Source: Alterisphingorhabdus sp051668705
GTDB lineage: Bacteria; Pseudomonadota; Alphaproteobacteria; Sphingomonadales; Sphingomonadaceae
DNA length: 64,000 nucleotides
NCBI RefSeq assembly: GCF_051668705.1
Contig: NZ_CP196351.1
Coordinates: forward strand, 1,736,001 to 1,800,000
Direction of reading: 5' to 3'
Made by a program: the position numbers and the translations under genes. Below, in pieces: positions 8,864 through 16,614 of the stretch. The notes below the pieces were generated by a model. It made no database searches, was not told the DNA's origin, and worked only from the letters and a program-made list of their open reading frames with translations. How positions within the stretch are numbered: position 1 is the stretch's first letter; each line of letters begins with the position of its first letter.

Positions 8864-8898
8864 ATGATATATGTATATCATGTCATGATATCATGTCA
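8864..8898. promoter_or_regulatory. vapBC operator region: two palindromes and an 11-bp direct repeat
   Basis: ATGATATATGTATATCAT (8864-8881) is an 18-bp palindrome except for its centre, and CATGATATCATG (8884-8895) is a perfect 12-bp palindrome. ATATCATGTCA occurs at 8875-8885 and again at 8888-8898, 13 bp apart. The cluster touches the vapB start codon and overlaps by position the end of the upstream HNH remnant (stop at 8900). Such arrays are typical binding sites for RHH antitoxin-toxin complexes. Confidence 0.7.
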
Positions 8899-8899
8899 A

Positions 8900-9572
8900 T
8901 TAAAATGCGTTGGATTTCCCAATGTTACAAACCTCGCAAAGCGTTTGTAGATTTTCTTCCTTAGTCTCACCACCATTAGACCAAGCAATGATATGATCAA
9001 CGTGCAGAACACAATCAGCATTCTTGGCAGGGCTGTCCCCGCACATCTTGCAAATACAATTGTTCGAATGAGAATCTTGGCTCGAAGACGCCAGTTTACA
9101 TTTCGTGGAGTTGAATTGCCATCTGCCGTTCGTGTTTTTGAATTTGGAATGAGTTTTTGAGTTTCAGAGCCAGTACCAGCAATGTACCCCCCAAAAGCAA
9201 CAAGTGAATTATTCCAAGATCCGAATCTTTTTTCATAAGTTCCTAACGAAAATTCAGACCCCGAAAACTTATCCGACATATGTCGCCCGAAAGGTTGCTT
9301 GCCAAGCTTAGTCCAGACGGCAGCTAAATTCTCAAATAGCTCCTCATCCGTAATATCTTGTCTATTATTGATGCTCAGCCCTGCAGCTTTGAGAGCATTG
9401 TTCCATTTGCCGAAGCGCCTTAAAATCGTGGTAGCACCAAAATTGCCCAATTCATATATTGAATGCGTGTGAGGGAATTTGATCTAAGCTTAGAAGCTGT
9501 ATGCCGGAGATCATCCAAAAGCTCCTTCTCCGGGATATTTCTTCTTCGTAACTTAATATCAAATCTACTCAT
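8900..9572 (-). pseudogene. HNH endonuclease gene with two frameshifts
   Basis: Three frames join into one family-like protein of about 224 codons. From ATG 9572 (9 bases after the glmU stop) it reads MSRFDIKLRRRNIPEKELL to about 9455. There an extra AT in a TATAT run shifts the frame; the next frame reads YELGNFGATTILRRFGKWNN and KRFGSWNNSLVAFGG, two repeats typical of homing-type endonuclease N termini. Near 9062-9066 a missing base shifts again into CICKMCGDSPAKNADCVLH, VDHIIAWSNGGETKEENLQ and TLCEVCNIGKSNAF, a complete zinc-binding HNH domain, ending at TAA 8900. The length, 3n+1, fits a +2 and a -1 change. It may be a true pseudogene or assembly errors. A TTG-started 184-codon frame (9450-8896) covers only the middle correctly. 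Confidence 0.82.
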
Positions 9573-9580
9573 CTGATATT

Positions 9581-10945
9581 TTACTCCCCACCCTTCTTCT
9601 TGCGCATCGCATCGTTAAAACGATCCGCCCAACCTAGCTTGACCAGCTGTTCAGCGCGGACAAGGCGTAGGTCACCATCCGATACATCGCCGGTCACGGC
9701 GCTGCCTGCGCCTACAATCGCGCCGCGTCCGATTTTCACCGGCGCGATTAGGGCGGAATTGGAGCCGATAAAGGCCCCTTCCCCAATCACGGTCTGATAT
9801 TTGAACCAGCCATCATAATTACAGGTGATGGTGCCTGCGCCGATATTAGCATTTGCACCCACATCTGCATCACCCAAATAGGTTAAATGGCTGGCCTTGG
9901 CGCCTTTGCCCAATGTTGCTTTCTTCATCTCGACAAAATTGCCGATCTTGCTGTCTTCTTCCAGCACGGCGCCCGGACGCAATCTGGCAAAAGGACCGAC
10001 AGACACACCGCTGGCCAAGCGCGCGCCTTCAATATGGCAATGGGCTTTAATTGTCACATTATCAGCAATTGTTACCCCGGGCCCAAAAAATACATTGGGT
10101 TCTATCAATACATCGCGGCCCAATTGTGTGTCGGCGGCGAACCATATCGTCTCTGGCGCGATCAGCGTTGCTCCATCTGCCATTGCCTGTGCGCGGCGAC
10201 GATTTTGCCAATCATGCTCCACCTGCGCTAATTCAGCACGGCTGTTCACGCCGGCCACTTGCCAATCATCACATTCGATAACCGCACAATGGCGACCATC
10301 AGCCAGCGCGATCATCACCATATCGGGCAGATAATATTCGCCTTGCGCATTATCATTGCCAACGCGGCCCAGCAGCGCAAACATATCATCCGCCCGCGCC
10401 AAAAGCAGACCGCTATTGCACAGATTAACCGCGCGTTCGCCTGCATTAGCGTCTTTATATTCAACCATTTTTGTGATGCTGCCATCATCTGCAATGACCC
10501 GCCCATAGGCCTTGGCATCATCGGGCCGGAAACCCAGAACAACACAGGCCGTATCCGCGCTCGCGTTCAACGTCTCCTGCATCCGCGCAATGGTATCGGC
10601 CTGTACCATAGGCACATCGCCAAAACACGCCAACACATCACCATCAAATCCCGCCAGCGCTTCACGCGCTTGCAATACGGCATGGCCGGTTCCCAATTGC
10701 TCGCTCTGCACAGCAAAAGAAACCGGATAGTCCTGCGCGGCTGCTTCAACCTGCTCGCGCTTTGCGCCTACCACCAATACTGACTTTTGCGCGCCCGCAG
10801 CCATGATGCTGTCCAACAAATGGCGCAGCATGGGTTTGCCGGCAATAGGATGCAACACCTTGTGCAAGTCGGACTTCATACGTGTCCCCTGCCCAGCGGC
10901 CAGAATGACAGCGGCCAATGGCGGTGTTGAAGATGCGTGCGTCAT
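9581..10945 (-). CDS. glmU: Bifunctional N-acetylglucosamine-1-phosphate uridyltransferase/glucosamine-1-phosphate acetyltransferase
   Basis: GlmU acetylates glucosamine-1-phosphate and then forms UDP-GlcNAc for peptidoglycan and LPS. The 454 residues show the pyrophosphorylase motif LAAGQGTRMKSDLHKVLH near 15-32, then a left-handed beta-helix (hexapeptide repeats from about 250) with the acetyltransferase signature GNFVEMKKATLGKG and NIGAGTITCNYDGWFK. The length and start are normal. The HNH remnant starts 9 bases after its stop. A small frame ending at 10942 overlaps its ATG by ATGA. Confidence 0.97.
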   Translation of the reverse strand: MTHASSTPPLAAVILAAGQGTRMKSDLHKVLHPIAGKPMLRHLLDSIMAAGAQKSVLVVGAKREQVEAAAQDYPVSFAVQSEQLGTGHAVLQAREALAGFDGDVLACFGDVPMVQADTIARMQETLNASADTACVVLGFRPDDAKAYGRVIADDGSITKMVEYKDANAGERAVNLCNSGLLLARADDMFALLGRVGNDNAQGEYYLPDMVMIALADGRHCAVIECDDWQVAGVNSRAELAQVEHDWQNRRRAQAMADGATLIAPETIWFAADTQLGRDVLIEPNVFFGPGVTIADNVTIKAHCHIEGARLASGVSVGPFARLRPGAVLEEDSKIGNFVEMKKATLGKGAKASHLTYLGDADVGANANIGAGTITCNYDGWFKYQTVIGEGAFIGSNSALIAPVKIGRGAIVGAGSAVTGDVSDGDLRLVRAEQLVKLGWADRFNDAMRKKKGGE

Positions 10946-11073
10946 ACAAATTGTCCCGAAATATCTTTCGCGCCTTTGATATTGACGCTCTCATTACCCT
11001 TGGCATCTGATAATACCCAGATGTATATATCTTGCCTAGGGCTAAGGCCATAAGCCAAGACCATCACTATCAT
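10942..11073 (-). CDS. Possible 43-aa leader ORF overlapping the glmU start
   Basis: A 43-codon frame from ATG 11073 ends in a TGA that overlaps the glmU ATG (ATGA). The C-terminal half (WVLSDAKGNESVNIKGAKD) looks like ordinary protein sequence, but there is no Shine-Dalgarno sequence and no family is recognised. It may be a gene remnant or a chance frame in the 150-base gap before glmU. Confidence 0.2.
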   Translation of the reverse strand: MIVMVLAYGLSPRQDIYIWVLSDAKGNESVNIKGAKDISGQFV

Positions 11074-11101
11074 ATTAAAAATGGCAGAATTTTTCGCAAT
11101 T

Positions 11102-12133
11102 TTACGATTGCGTATCTTTGTCAGATTTGCGCCATTTAATCCATAAATGCCGCGCCAGCATAAGGGGCGGCATGCGCAGCCAGTGAGACCGGACATATAC
11201 GGCAAAGCGGGTCATGACGTAACCTTCACGCCCCCAACCATCCCGCGCCTTGACACGCCGCAGCAACAAGCGATCCAGCATAGAGAGGCGGCTGGAAAAT
11301 TGCTGCGCGATTTGGGTACTATACAGCGCATGCGCCATCCGCAAGGTTCGCGACACGGCCTCATAAAGACCATGATGACGCGCGCGATCCGCCAATTGCT
11401 GTCCAAAGGCACCATCTTTGGCGAAATGCGAATAAAGCACGTGCACATCCCACAAATTGCGCATACCGCCAGCCATATCGCCATCTGCCGCAAAATGAGC
11501 AGCGGCATGGCAGATCATATCTGTCGGCGCCAAAATATAAGTGCCGCTCTCCAATGGCAGAGCCTCTTCCATCATGGCTTGAGCATCTGGCGTCGGCCTT
11601 GCGGTCAGTGGCAAGATAGTATGGTGCACATCAATCATGCCATCACGCGCATTGTGAATCATAGGCGGCAATTCATGCATCCATTCACGGTAATATTGCT
11701 GATCATAAGGGTCATCCTTCACCCATTCCCAACCCGCATTTATCAAAGCTGCCTCAACCACATCCAACTGATCGCGCGGCACCATAATATCCAGATCACC
11801 AACCTGACGGCCTTTTGCTGCGGGCAGACCAGCAGCAACATAGGCCGAACCTTTTAGCAAAACCACGCGCACATTCATATCACGCAAGGCATGCTGCATG
11901 CGATCGACTTCCCACATCGCTATGCGGTGCACATTTTCGCACTCTATAACTGCATCGCGGAAAATAGCCTGTACAGCATCTGGCAAGTCCAGCCCCTCGG
12001 CACGATACGCCAAAGTTGCTAGCAACCTTTCTGCCCGCGCAGCGGTGATGATGGCAGTCAATGCCTTATCATCATGCGCTTTCAGTTTTTCCGGTTGCGC
12101 AAGACATTGTGCAAGAAGTTTGCTTGCCTTCAT
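11102..12133 (-). CDS. Nucleotidyltransferase family protein (NTP_transf_5-like)
   Basis: The 343-residue protein carries a minimal nucleotidyltransferase motif, VVLLKGSAYVAAGL followed by GRQVGDLDIMVPR near 100-125, with the paired Asp residues needed for metal binding. A C-terminal half rich in His and Trp follows (WMHELPPMIHNARDGMIDVHH). The ATG at 12133 overlaps the stop of the HprK-like gene (ATGA), so an upstream in-frame start at 12151 is not preferred. Proteins of this type sit next to PqqD-like and HprK-like genes in other proteobacteria, where they are thought to modify a peptide or protein. The substrate is unknown. Confidence 0.75.
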   Translation of the reverse strand: MKASKLLAQCLAQPEKLKAHDDKALTAIITAARAERLLATLAYRAEGLDLPDAVQAIFRDAVIECENVHRIAMWEVDRMQHALRDMNVRVVLLKGSAYVAAGLPAAKGRQVGDLDIMVPRDQLDVVEAALINAGWEWVKDDPYDQQYYREWMHELPPMIHNARDGMIDVHHTILPLTARPTPDAQAMMEEALPLESGTYILAPTDMICHAAAHFAADGDMAGGMRNLWDVHVLYSHFAKDGAFGQQLADRARHHGLYEAVSRTLRMAHALYSTQIAQQFSSRLSMLDRLLLRRVKARDGWGREGYVMTRFAVYVRSHWLRMPPLMLARHLWIKWRKSDKDTQS

Positions 12134-13008
12134 GCTGCACCTTCGGGCCAAAGATCGGCAATCAATGCCATCGCCTCATCAGCATTGGCATAATCGATAG
12201 CAAAGGCCGGTACAGACTGAACAAAATGCGTGAGTGCCTGAAATGCCGGTTCACCCAAAGCCACATAATTGGTGGAAGCCTGTGTCAGACGCAGAAAATT
12301 CTCTGTAGGCGCGACTTCGCGTATTTGTTTTGCTTTGCCAAAACTGGGATAAAGCAACAGCACTGGTGGAGCGCTCTTACCCATCGCCTTCACCGCTGAT
12401 CTGGGCGGTATCAGATGCCGGATATCACCCTTTGGCGTATCTTTTAGCAAAGGCCCAAAGCGGCGTTTATCATCTATGACGTGCTCCATCGCCGGTATCG
12501 CGCTGTTTTTCAGGCTGACCAGCCGCGGGAAAGGATAGATATGACCATCTTCCATTCCCAAAAGGGCGAATTCATCAGCGAAAAAACGCCAGCCATTGTC
12601 TGCCAATATGGCGGACAATGTTGACTTTCCCGATCCTGAAAGGCCAGTCATCACCAGCACTTTGCCATCGCGTTCAACAGCACTGGCGTGGAGCAGCAAA
12701 TGGCGCCGCCAACCCATAGCCATTTGCAAGTTCATAGCCATTTCTGCTGCCAATAGCCCCTGAGCCAGCGGCAAAGGGCTGGCGTCTGGCAGCATATAAT
12801 CGCCGGAAATATGCACAGATGGCCTGACAAAACGTCGCCACCAGCGCTGCGCTTCCAGTCGAACAGTAAAATCGGGAACTTGTCCCTCAGCTTTGGGATA
12901 ATGGCTGTAAAGGCTTTGCAATTGCGTGATTGGTGCTCGCCAATCCGATCCAACTCGGAACACAGCAGGGCCAACCGCAATTTGGCAATGATGACGCATA
13001 TTATCCAT
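12130..13008 (-). CDS. HprK-related kinase A
   Basis: From ATG 13008 the protein has 292 residues. A P-loop TGLSGSGKSTLSAIL lies near 125-140, preceded by LLHASAVERDGKVLV and followed by WRFFADEFALLGMEDG, the arrangement of the HPr kinase/phosphorylase C-terminal domain. It lacks the N-terminal HprK domain, and no HPr-like substrate gene lies nearby, so it is an HprK relative with a different target. The start overlaps the PqqD-like stop by 8 bases, and its stop overlaps the nucleotidyltransferase start. Translational coupling across three genes implies a joint function. A start 42 bases upstream is possible but would extend into the PqqD-like gene. Confidence 0.82.
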   Translation of the reverse strand: MDNMRHHCQIAVGPAVFRVGSDWRAPITQLQSLYSHYPKAEGQVPDFTVRLEAQRWWRRFVRPSVHISGDYMLPDASPLPLAQGLLAAEMAMNLQMAMGWRRHLLLHASAVERDGKVLVMTGLSGSGKSTLSAILADNGWRFFADEFALLGMEDGHIYPFPRLVSLKNSAIPAMEHVIDDKRRFGPLLKDTPKGDIRHLIPPRSAVKAMGKSAPPVLLLYPSFGKAKQIREVAPTENFLRLTQASTNYVALGEPAFQALTHFVQSVPAFAIDYANADEAMALIADLWPEGAA

Positions 13009-13348
13009 TTTCCGGTTTATGCTCTGCATAATGCACAAAACCGAGCGCAACCATCTCTTCCAACCGTTCTTCCAACACCTGATATACAGATACAGTTTCG
13101 TCTGTACTTTCTCCCGTTAAAACCTCACCATCAACGTCTTCCAGCTCATATGTGTAGAGGCTTGCCAGCCGATCATGGATGGACTGCAAGGTTGTCGCAC
13201 CTTCTATCAAACAATCAAAGATTTGCGGCGCAGGTTCTATCAAAATATGGGTCTGACCAGAAGGGCGATGAAACAGCACGTCCATCTCATCCAAACTGAC
13301 TTTTTGCCATTCACTTGACGGATCAATCATATAATGCATTGCGGTCAT
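13001..13348 (-). CDS. PqqD family peptide chaperone, HPr-rel-A system
   Basis: The 115-residue protein resembles PqqD: an N-terminal strand region (LDEMDVLFHRPSGQTHILI), then PQIFDCLIEGATTLQSIHDRL, as in PqqD's winged-helix fold, and a C-terminal helix pair (VLEERLEEMVALGFVHYAE). PqqD proteins bind the leader of ribosomally made precursor peptides and present them to modifying enzymes. Unlike classical cases there is no radical-SAM gene here; the neighbours are an HprK-like kinase and a nucleotidyltransferase. Three in-frame ATGs (13348, 13339, 13330) lie close together, none with a clear Shine-Dalgarno sequence. Confidence 0.75.
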   Translation of the reverse strand: MTAMHYMIDPSSEWQKVSLDEMDVLFHRPSGQTHILIEPAPQIFDCLIEGATTLQSIHDRLASLYTYELEDVDGEVLTGESTDETVSVYQVLEERLEEMVALGFVHYAEHKPENG

Positions 13349-13421
13349 ATAGTTATATCAACCCGATGCTTGACGAATTGCTGGGCCCCAGAAGGTGCAA
13401 TATATGCTTATTTTTTGTCGG

Positions 13422-13850
13422 TTAAATCCTACGCCCTTGTATAGATGCATAGCATGTAAAACCGCTCTGCCCCGGTTGTAGCTTGCCGATTAAATCACGA
13501 TAGGCGCGAGGTCCTCTTTGATGACGACCCTCTAAAATCTCCTGACCTGTAAAAGTGCGTGGCGGCAAAACTGTTGCGCCAGGTGCAGTCTGATCGACAA
13601 TATTGCCGTACTGATCAATATATACAGGCCCATCTTGAGGTGAAGGCACAGTTATCTGGCAAGTAAGCACCGAATATGCGGTTTGAGCCATGGCAGGGCG
13701 AACGCTAACCACGGCAGAGGTTGCCGCAGCGCCAAGAATAAGTGCGCGGCGAGCCGGTATAGCTGGTCCTTTGGAAGCATTGCCCACTTCAATATCGCTC
13801 TTATCATGGGAAGAAACCTGTTCGCCCCCGTTTGAACTGTCTTCATGCAT
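13422..13850 (-). CDS. Putative Tat-exported protein heading the HprK/PqqD cassette
   Basis: From ATG 13850 (GGAG 11 bases upstream) the protein has 142 residues; an in-frame ATG at 13877 gives 151. A polar 30-residue leader is followed by a Tat-like signal, ARRALILGAAATSAVVSV, with cleavage likely after RPAMA. The mature part (about 85 residues) has two Cys (LTCQITVPSP and FTCYASIQGRRI) and is rich in Gly, Gln and Thr. No family is recognised. Its position 70 bases upstream of the PqqD-like gene on the same strand makes it a candidate substrate of the cassette; this is inference. Confidence 0.6.
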   Translation of the reverse strand: MHEDSSNGGEQVSSHDKSDIEVGNASKGPAIPARRALILGAAATSAVVSVRPAMAQTAYSVLTCQITVPSPQDGPVYIDQYGNIVDQTAPGATVLPPRTFTGQEILEGRHQRGPRAYRDLIGKLQPGQSGFTCYASIQGRRI

Positions 13851-14053
13851 TTTATCTATATCTCCAAAGCCGCACATACGGCTACAAACAAATTACCCTC
13901 TATTATGAGTTGATTAAAAAATCGAGTAAAACCGTATATGCTCAATTGGATTGTGCACAAACGGGACAAAAATCTGTACTATCTTAACCGCGATTCTCCT
14001 TTTACAATCGGGAAGCGCTACCGCACTGAGAGGGACGCGGTAATTCGGCCCTA

Positions 14054-15376
14054 ATGAGAGACAAATTGGCTATATTTTTGGACCCTGAAACGCGCCCGAT
14101 GCGCATGCTCATCGCGAGTGTCATCATTGTCGTTGCACCTATTCTGGCGACAGAAATTGTTGGAATAGTGGAGCGTACGGCCATTATCATTGCCGCAGGG
14201 CTGGTCGCATTAGCAATCGGGTTGGATCAGAAAACGCCAACAGTACGCAATATGGACGCCAGTGCTCCGATATTGGATGATCAAGAAGAAGAAACGCCAA
14301 AAGGGCGGGAAGAGTGGCAAAAGCTCATCAATGGCATTTCCAATCCTATTTTGATCGTGTCTGATATGACGGTCAGCCAGAGCAATAAGGCCGCGCTGGA
14401 AATGTTGGGTGATGCCGTTGATGGTGAAGATGTCCGTCTGGTCATTCGCCACCCCACCGCAACAGACATCATATCGCGGCATGCCGAACAGCCATTGAGT
14501 CGCCCGGTAGAACTGGTGGGTATCGGTGCCCCTGACCAGCGCTGGGAACTTAATGTTACATCTTTAGGCCCCGATGACTGTATCGTATATCTTTGGGATC
14601 AATCACGCACCTATGCGATTGAGAAGATGCGCACTGACTTTGTTGCCAATGTCAGTCATGAATTGCGCACGCCTCTATCCTCTATCATTGGGTTTATCGA
14701 AACTTTGAGTGAAGATGGCGTCGGAGACGATGCGCAAACACGCGAACGCTTCCTGAAAGTGATGGCTGGCGAAGCAACCCGCATGCAGCAGTTAATTGCC
14801 GATCTTATCTCTCTCTCACGCATTGAAGCTGACAAGTTCAAAGCACCTGAGAACATCGTCTCGCTTGAAACGCTTATCCGCGATGTCGAGGGTATTTTTG
14901 TCCAGCGCGGCCAAGATAATCTGGTGGCCGATCTGCCCAAAACACCAATGCATGTCCGCGGGGATTATTCACAGCTTTCACAAATGCTGCAAAATCTGGT
15001 GACCAACAGTTTTAAATATGGTCGTAAGAAAAGCCCTGTCACCATCAAATTGCGCAAAAGCCGTAATGGCAATATGGCGCGGTTGACAGTGGCCGATAAG
15101 GGCGACGGCATTGATCCAAAGCATTTACCGCGGCTGACAGAGCGCTTCTACCGTGTCGATTCGGGCCGCAGCCGCGCCATTGGCGGCACTGGGCTGGGAC
15201 TTTCCATTGTTAAACATATTGTGCACCGCCATGACGGCCAGCTGGAAATTGACAGCATTGTTGGCACAGGGACTAGGATAACAATTTCACTGCCTATTGC
15301 GGTCGAAAAAACCACCATAATAGAGGGTGATAACGCAACAACAAAGGCTGAACCCACACAGGCTAAGGCCATGTGA
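14054..15376 (+). CDS. phoR: Phosphate regulon sensor histidine kinase
   Basis: The 440-residue kinase starts with two membrane segments (about 18-37 and 41-57), then a PAS-like domain (about 86-185), the H box VANVSHELRTPLSS with phospho-acceptor His 202, and an ATPase domain (NLVTNSFKYG, ADKGDGID, GGTGLGLSIVKH). This short PhoR architecture and its position ahead of pstSCAB-phoU-phoB identify it. It senses phosphate status through PstSCAB/PhoU and phosphorylates PhoB. A C-terminal Thr/Lys-rich tail of about 20 residues follows the ATPase. Confidence 0.93.
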   Translation: MRDKLAIFLDPETRPMRMLIASVIIVVAPILATEIVGIVERTAIIIAAGLVALAIGLDQKTPTVRNMDASAPILDDQEEETPKGREEWQKLINGISNPILIVSDMTVSQSNKAALEMLGDAVDGEDVRLVIRHPTATDIISRHAEQPLSRPVELVGIGAPDQRWELNVTSLGPDDCIVYLWDQSRTYAIEKMRTDFVANVSHELRTPLSSIIGFIETLSEDGVGDDAQTRERFLKVMAGEATRMQQLIADLISLSRIEADKFKAPENIVSLETLIRDVEGIFVQRGQDNLVADLPKTPMHVRGDYSQLSQMLQNLVTNSFKYGRKKSPVTIKLRKSRNGNMARLTVADKGDGIDPKHLPRLTERFYRVDSGRSRAIGGTGLGLSIVKHIVHRHDGQLEIDSIVGTGTRITISLPIAVEKTTIIEGDNATTKAEPTQAKAM

Positions 15377-15419
15377 AAGGTCTCACAGAGCAGGTAAAAT
15401 TCATTAAAATGCAACATAT

Positions 15420-15426
15420 CTGTCAT
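15420..15426 (+). promoter_or_regulatory. Candidate Pho-box half-site upstream of pstS
   Basis: CTGTCAT matches the 7-bp Pho-box repeat exactly and lies 70 bases before the pstS ATG. The repeats expected 11 bp to either side are poor (ATGCAAC upstream, GATAAAC downstream), and a looser CTGGCAG occurs 17 bases downstream. It is a plausible but weak PhoB site. Confidence 0.35.
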
Positions 15427-15496
15427 TTTCGATAAACTGGCAGACCCTAAGCACCCTAGGATTATCTGATCCTCTCACATTTGCGGGTGCTCTTTA

Positions 15497-16540
15497 ATGC
15501 GTCTTAATGCGTTTCCATTGCTTATCGCCTGTCTGGCACTGACCGCTTGTCAGGATCAAGCAGGCTTGGTTCAAAGCACCAGCCGCGATGAAATCCGCAT
15601 TGTCGGGTCTTCAACAGTCTTTCCATATGCCAAAGCGGTTGCTGATCAATTTGCGCAAACTGGCCGCAACCCCTCCCCCATATTGGAATCAACCGGCACG
15701 GGCGGCGGTATTCAGCTATTTTGCAGCGGTATTGGCGCCAGCTTCCCCGATATTGTTAATGCATCGCGCCGAATGAAAGCGTCAGAACTCAAGCGCTGCA
15801 AAGAAAAAGGCGTTGAGGATGTGGTTGAAATTCAGGTGGGCATTGATGGCGTAGCCTTGGCACAATCGCGTGAAGGAGCAGATTTGAATGTCAATCTGCC
15901 ACAAATCTATCAGGCGATTGCAGCGCAGCCTTATGGCAAGCCCAATGGTAGTGCACTTTGGTCAGATGTTGCCGCCGAATTGCCAGAAACACGGCTATAT
16001 ATTTACGGCCCGCCCAAGACGTCTGGCACACGCGAATCCCTCACCGATTTGATGATGGAGCCTGGTTGTCTGCAAAACCCGGCGATGCAAGCCTTGAAGG
16101 AAAGCGACGAAGAGCGGGTTAATGAAATCTGCACGGATGTCAGGACCGATGGCGTTTATGTAGAAACCGGCGAAAATGACAATTTGATCATTCAGAAACT
16201 GATCAGCAACCCCGGTAGTATCGGTATTTTCGGCTATGGGTATCTGGAGAAAAACCTTGATAAGGTTCGCGGCGTTAAAGTGAATGGTGTCGATCCGACA
16301 TATGACACTATTTCATCCGGCGAATATCCCGGAGCGCGTCCGCTCTATATCTATGTGAAAAAGCGCCATATTGATATTATCAACGGGCTGGACGAATATA
16401 TTATGGAGTTTTTGACCGCAGGCACGCGGACCGGCTATCTGTCCGAAGAAGGGATGATTGCTATGCCGGACCCGCTGCGCCAAGTGATGATTGAAAGGCT
16501 GCGGACATTGCCGCCATTGTCAATTGAGGCGTTGGAATAG
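15497..16540 (+). CDS. pstS: Phosphate ABC transporter substrate-binding lipoprotein
   Basis: PstS captures periplasmic phosphate for the PstCAB transporter. The 347-residue protein has a signal peptide with lipobox LTAC (Cys 18). The family motif IRIVGSSTVFPYAKAV follows, then STGTGGGIQLFCSGIG and PKTSGTRESL, which line the phosphate site. It belongs to the proteobacterial PstS group that includes phage-type binding proteins. A 120-base gap separates it from phoR, so it may have its own PhoB-dependent promoter. Confidence 0.94.
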   Translation: MRLNAFPLLIACLALTACQDQAGLVQSTSRDEIRIVGSSTVFPYAKAVADQFAQTGRNPSPILESTGTGGGIQLFCSGIGASFPDIVNASRRMKASELKRCKEKGVEDVVEIQVGIDGVALAQSREGADLNVNLPQIYQAIAAQPYGKPNGSALWSDVAAELPETRLYIYGPPKTSGTRESLTDLMMEPGCLQNPAMQALKESDEERVNEICTDVRTDGVYVETGENDNLIIQKLISNPGSIGIFGYGYLEKNLDKVRGVKVNGVDPTYDTISSGEYPGARPLYIYVKKRHIDIINGLDEYIMEFLTAGTRTGYLSEEGMIAMPDPLRQVMIERLRTLPPLSIEALE

Positions 16541-16614
16541 TAAGCAAGCACATGATTTATATCATCTCTATGCTGCACCATTTGCCTGCTGGACTATTCT
16601 GAAGGAAATACCGT

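Noticed and set aside
8896..9450. TTG-started 184-codon frame as an intact protein
   Set aside because: Its last 70 residues are out of frame with the HNH motifs and it lacks the N-terminal part encoded from 9572, so it is not the real product.
11147..11857. 236-codon open frame on the plus strand
   Set aside because: It is antisense to the nucleotidyltransferase gene, has no ribosome-binding site or recognisable domain, and is His/Gln-rich as expected for a shadow frame.
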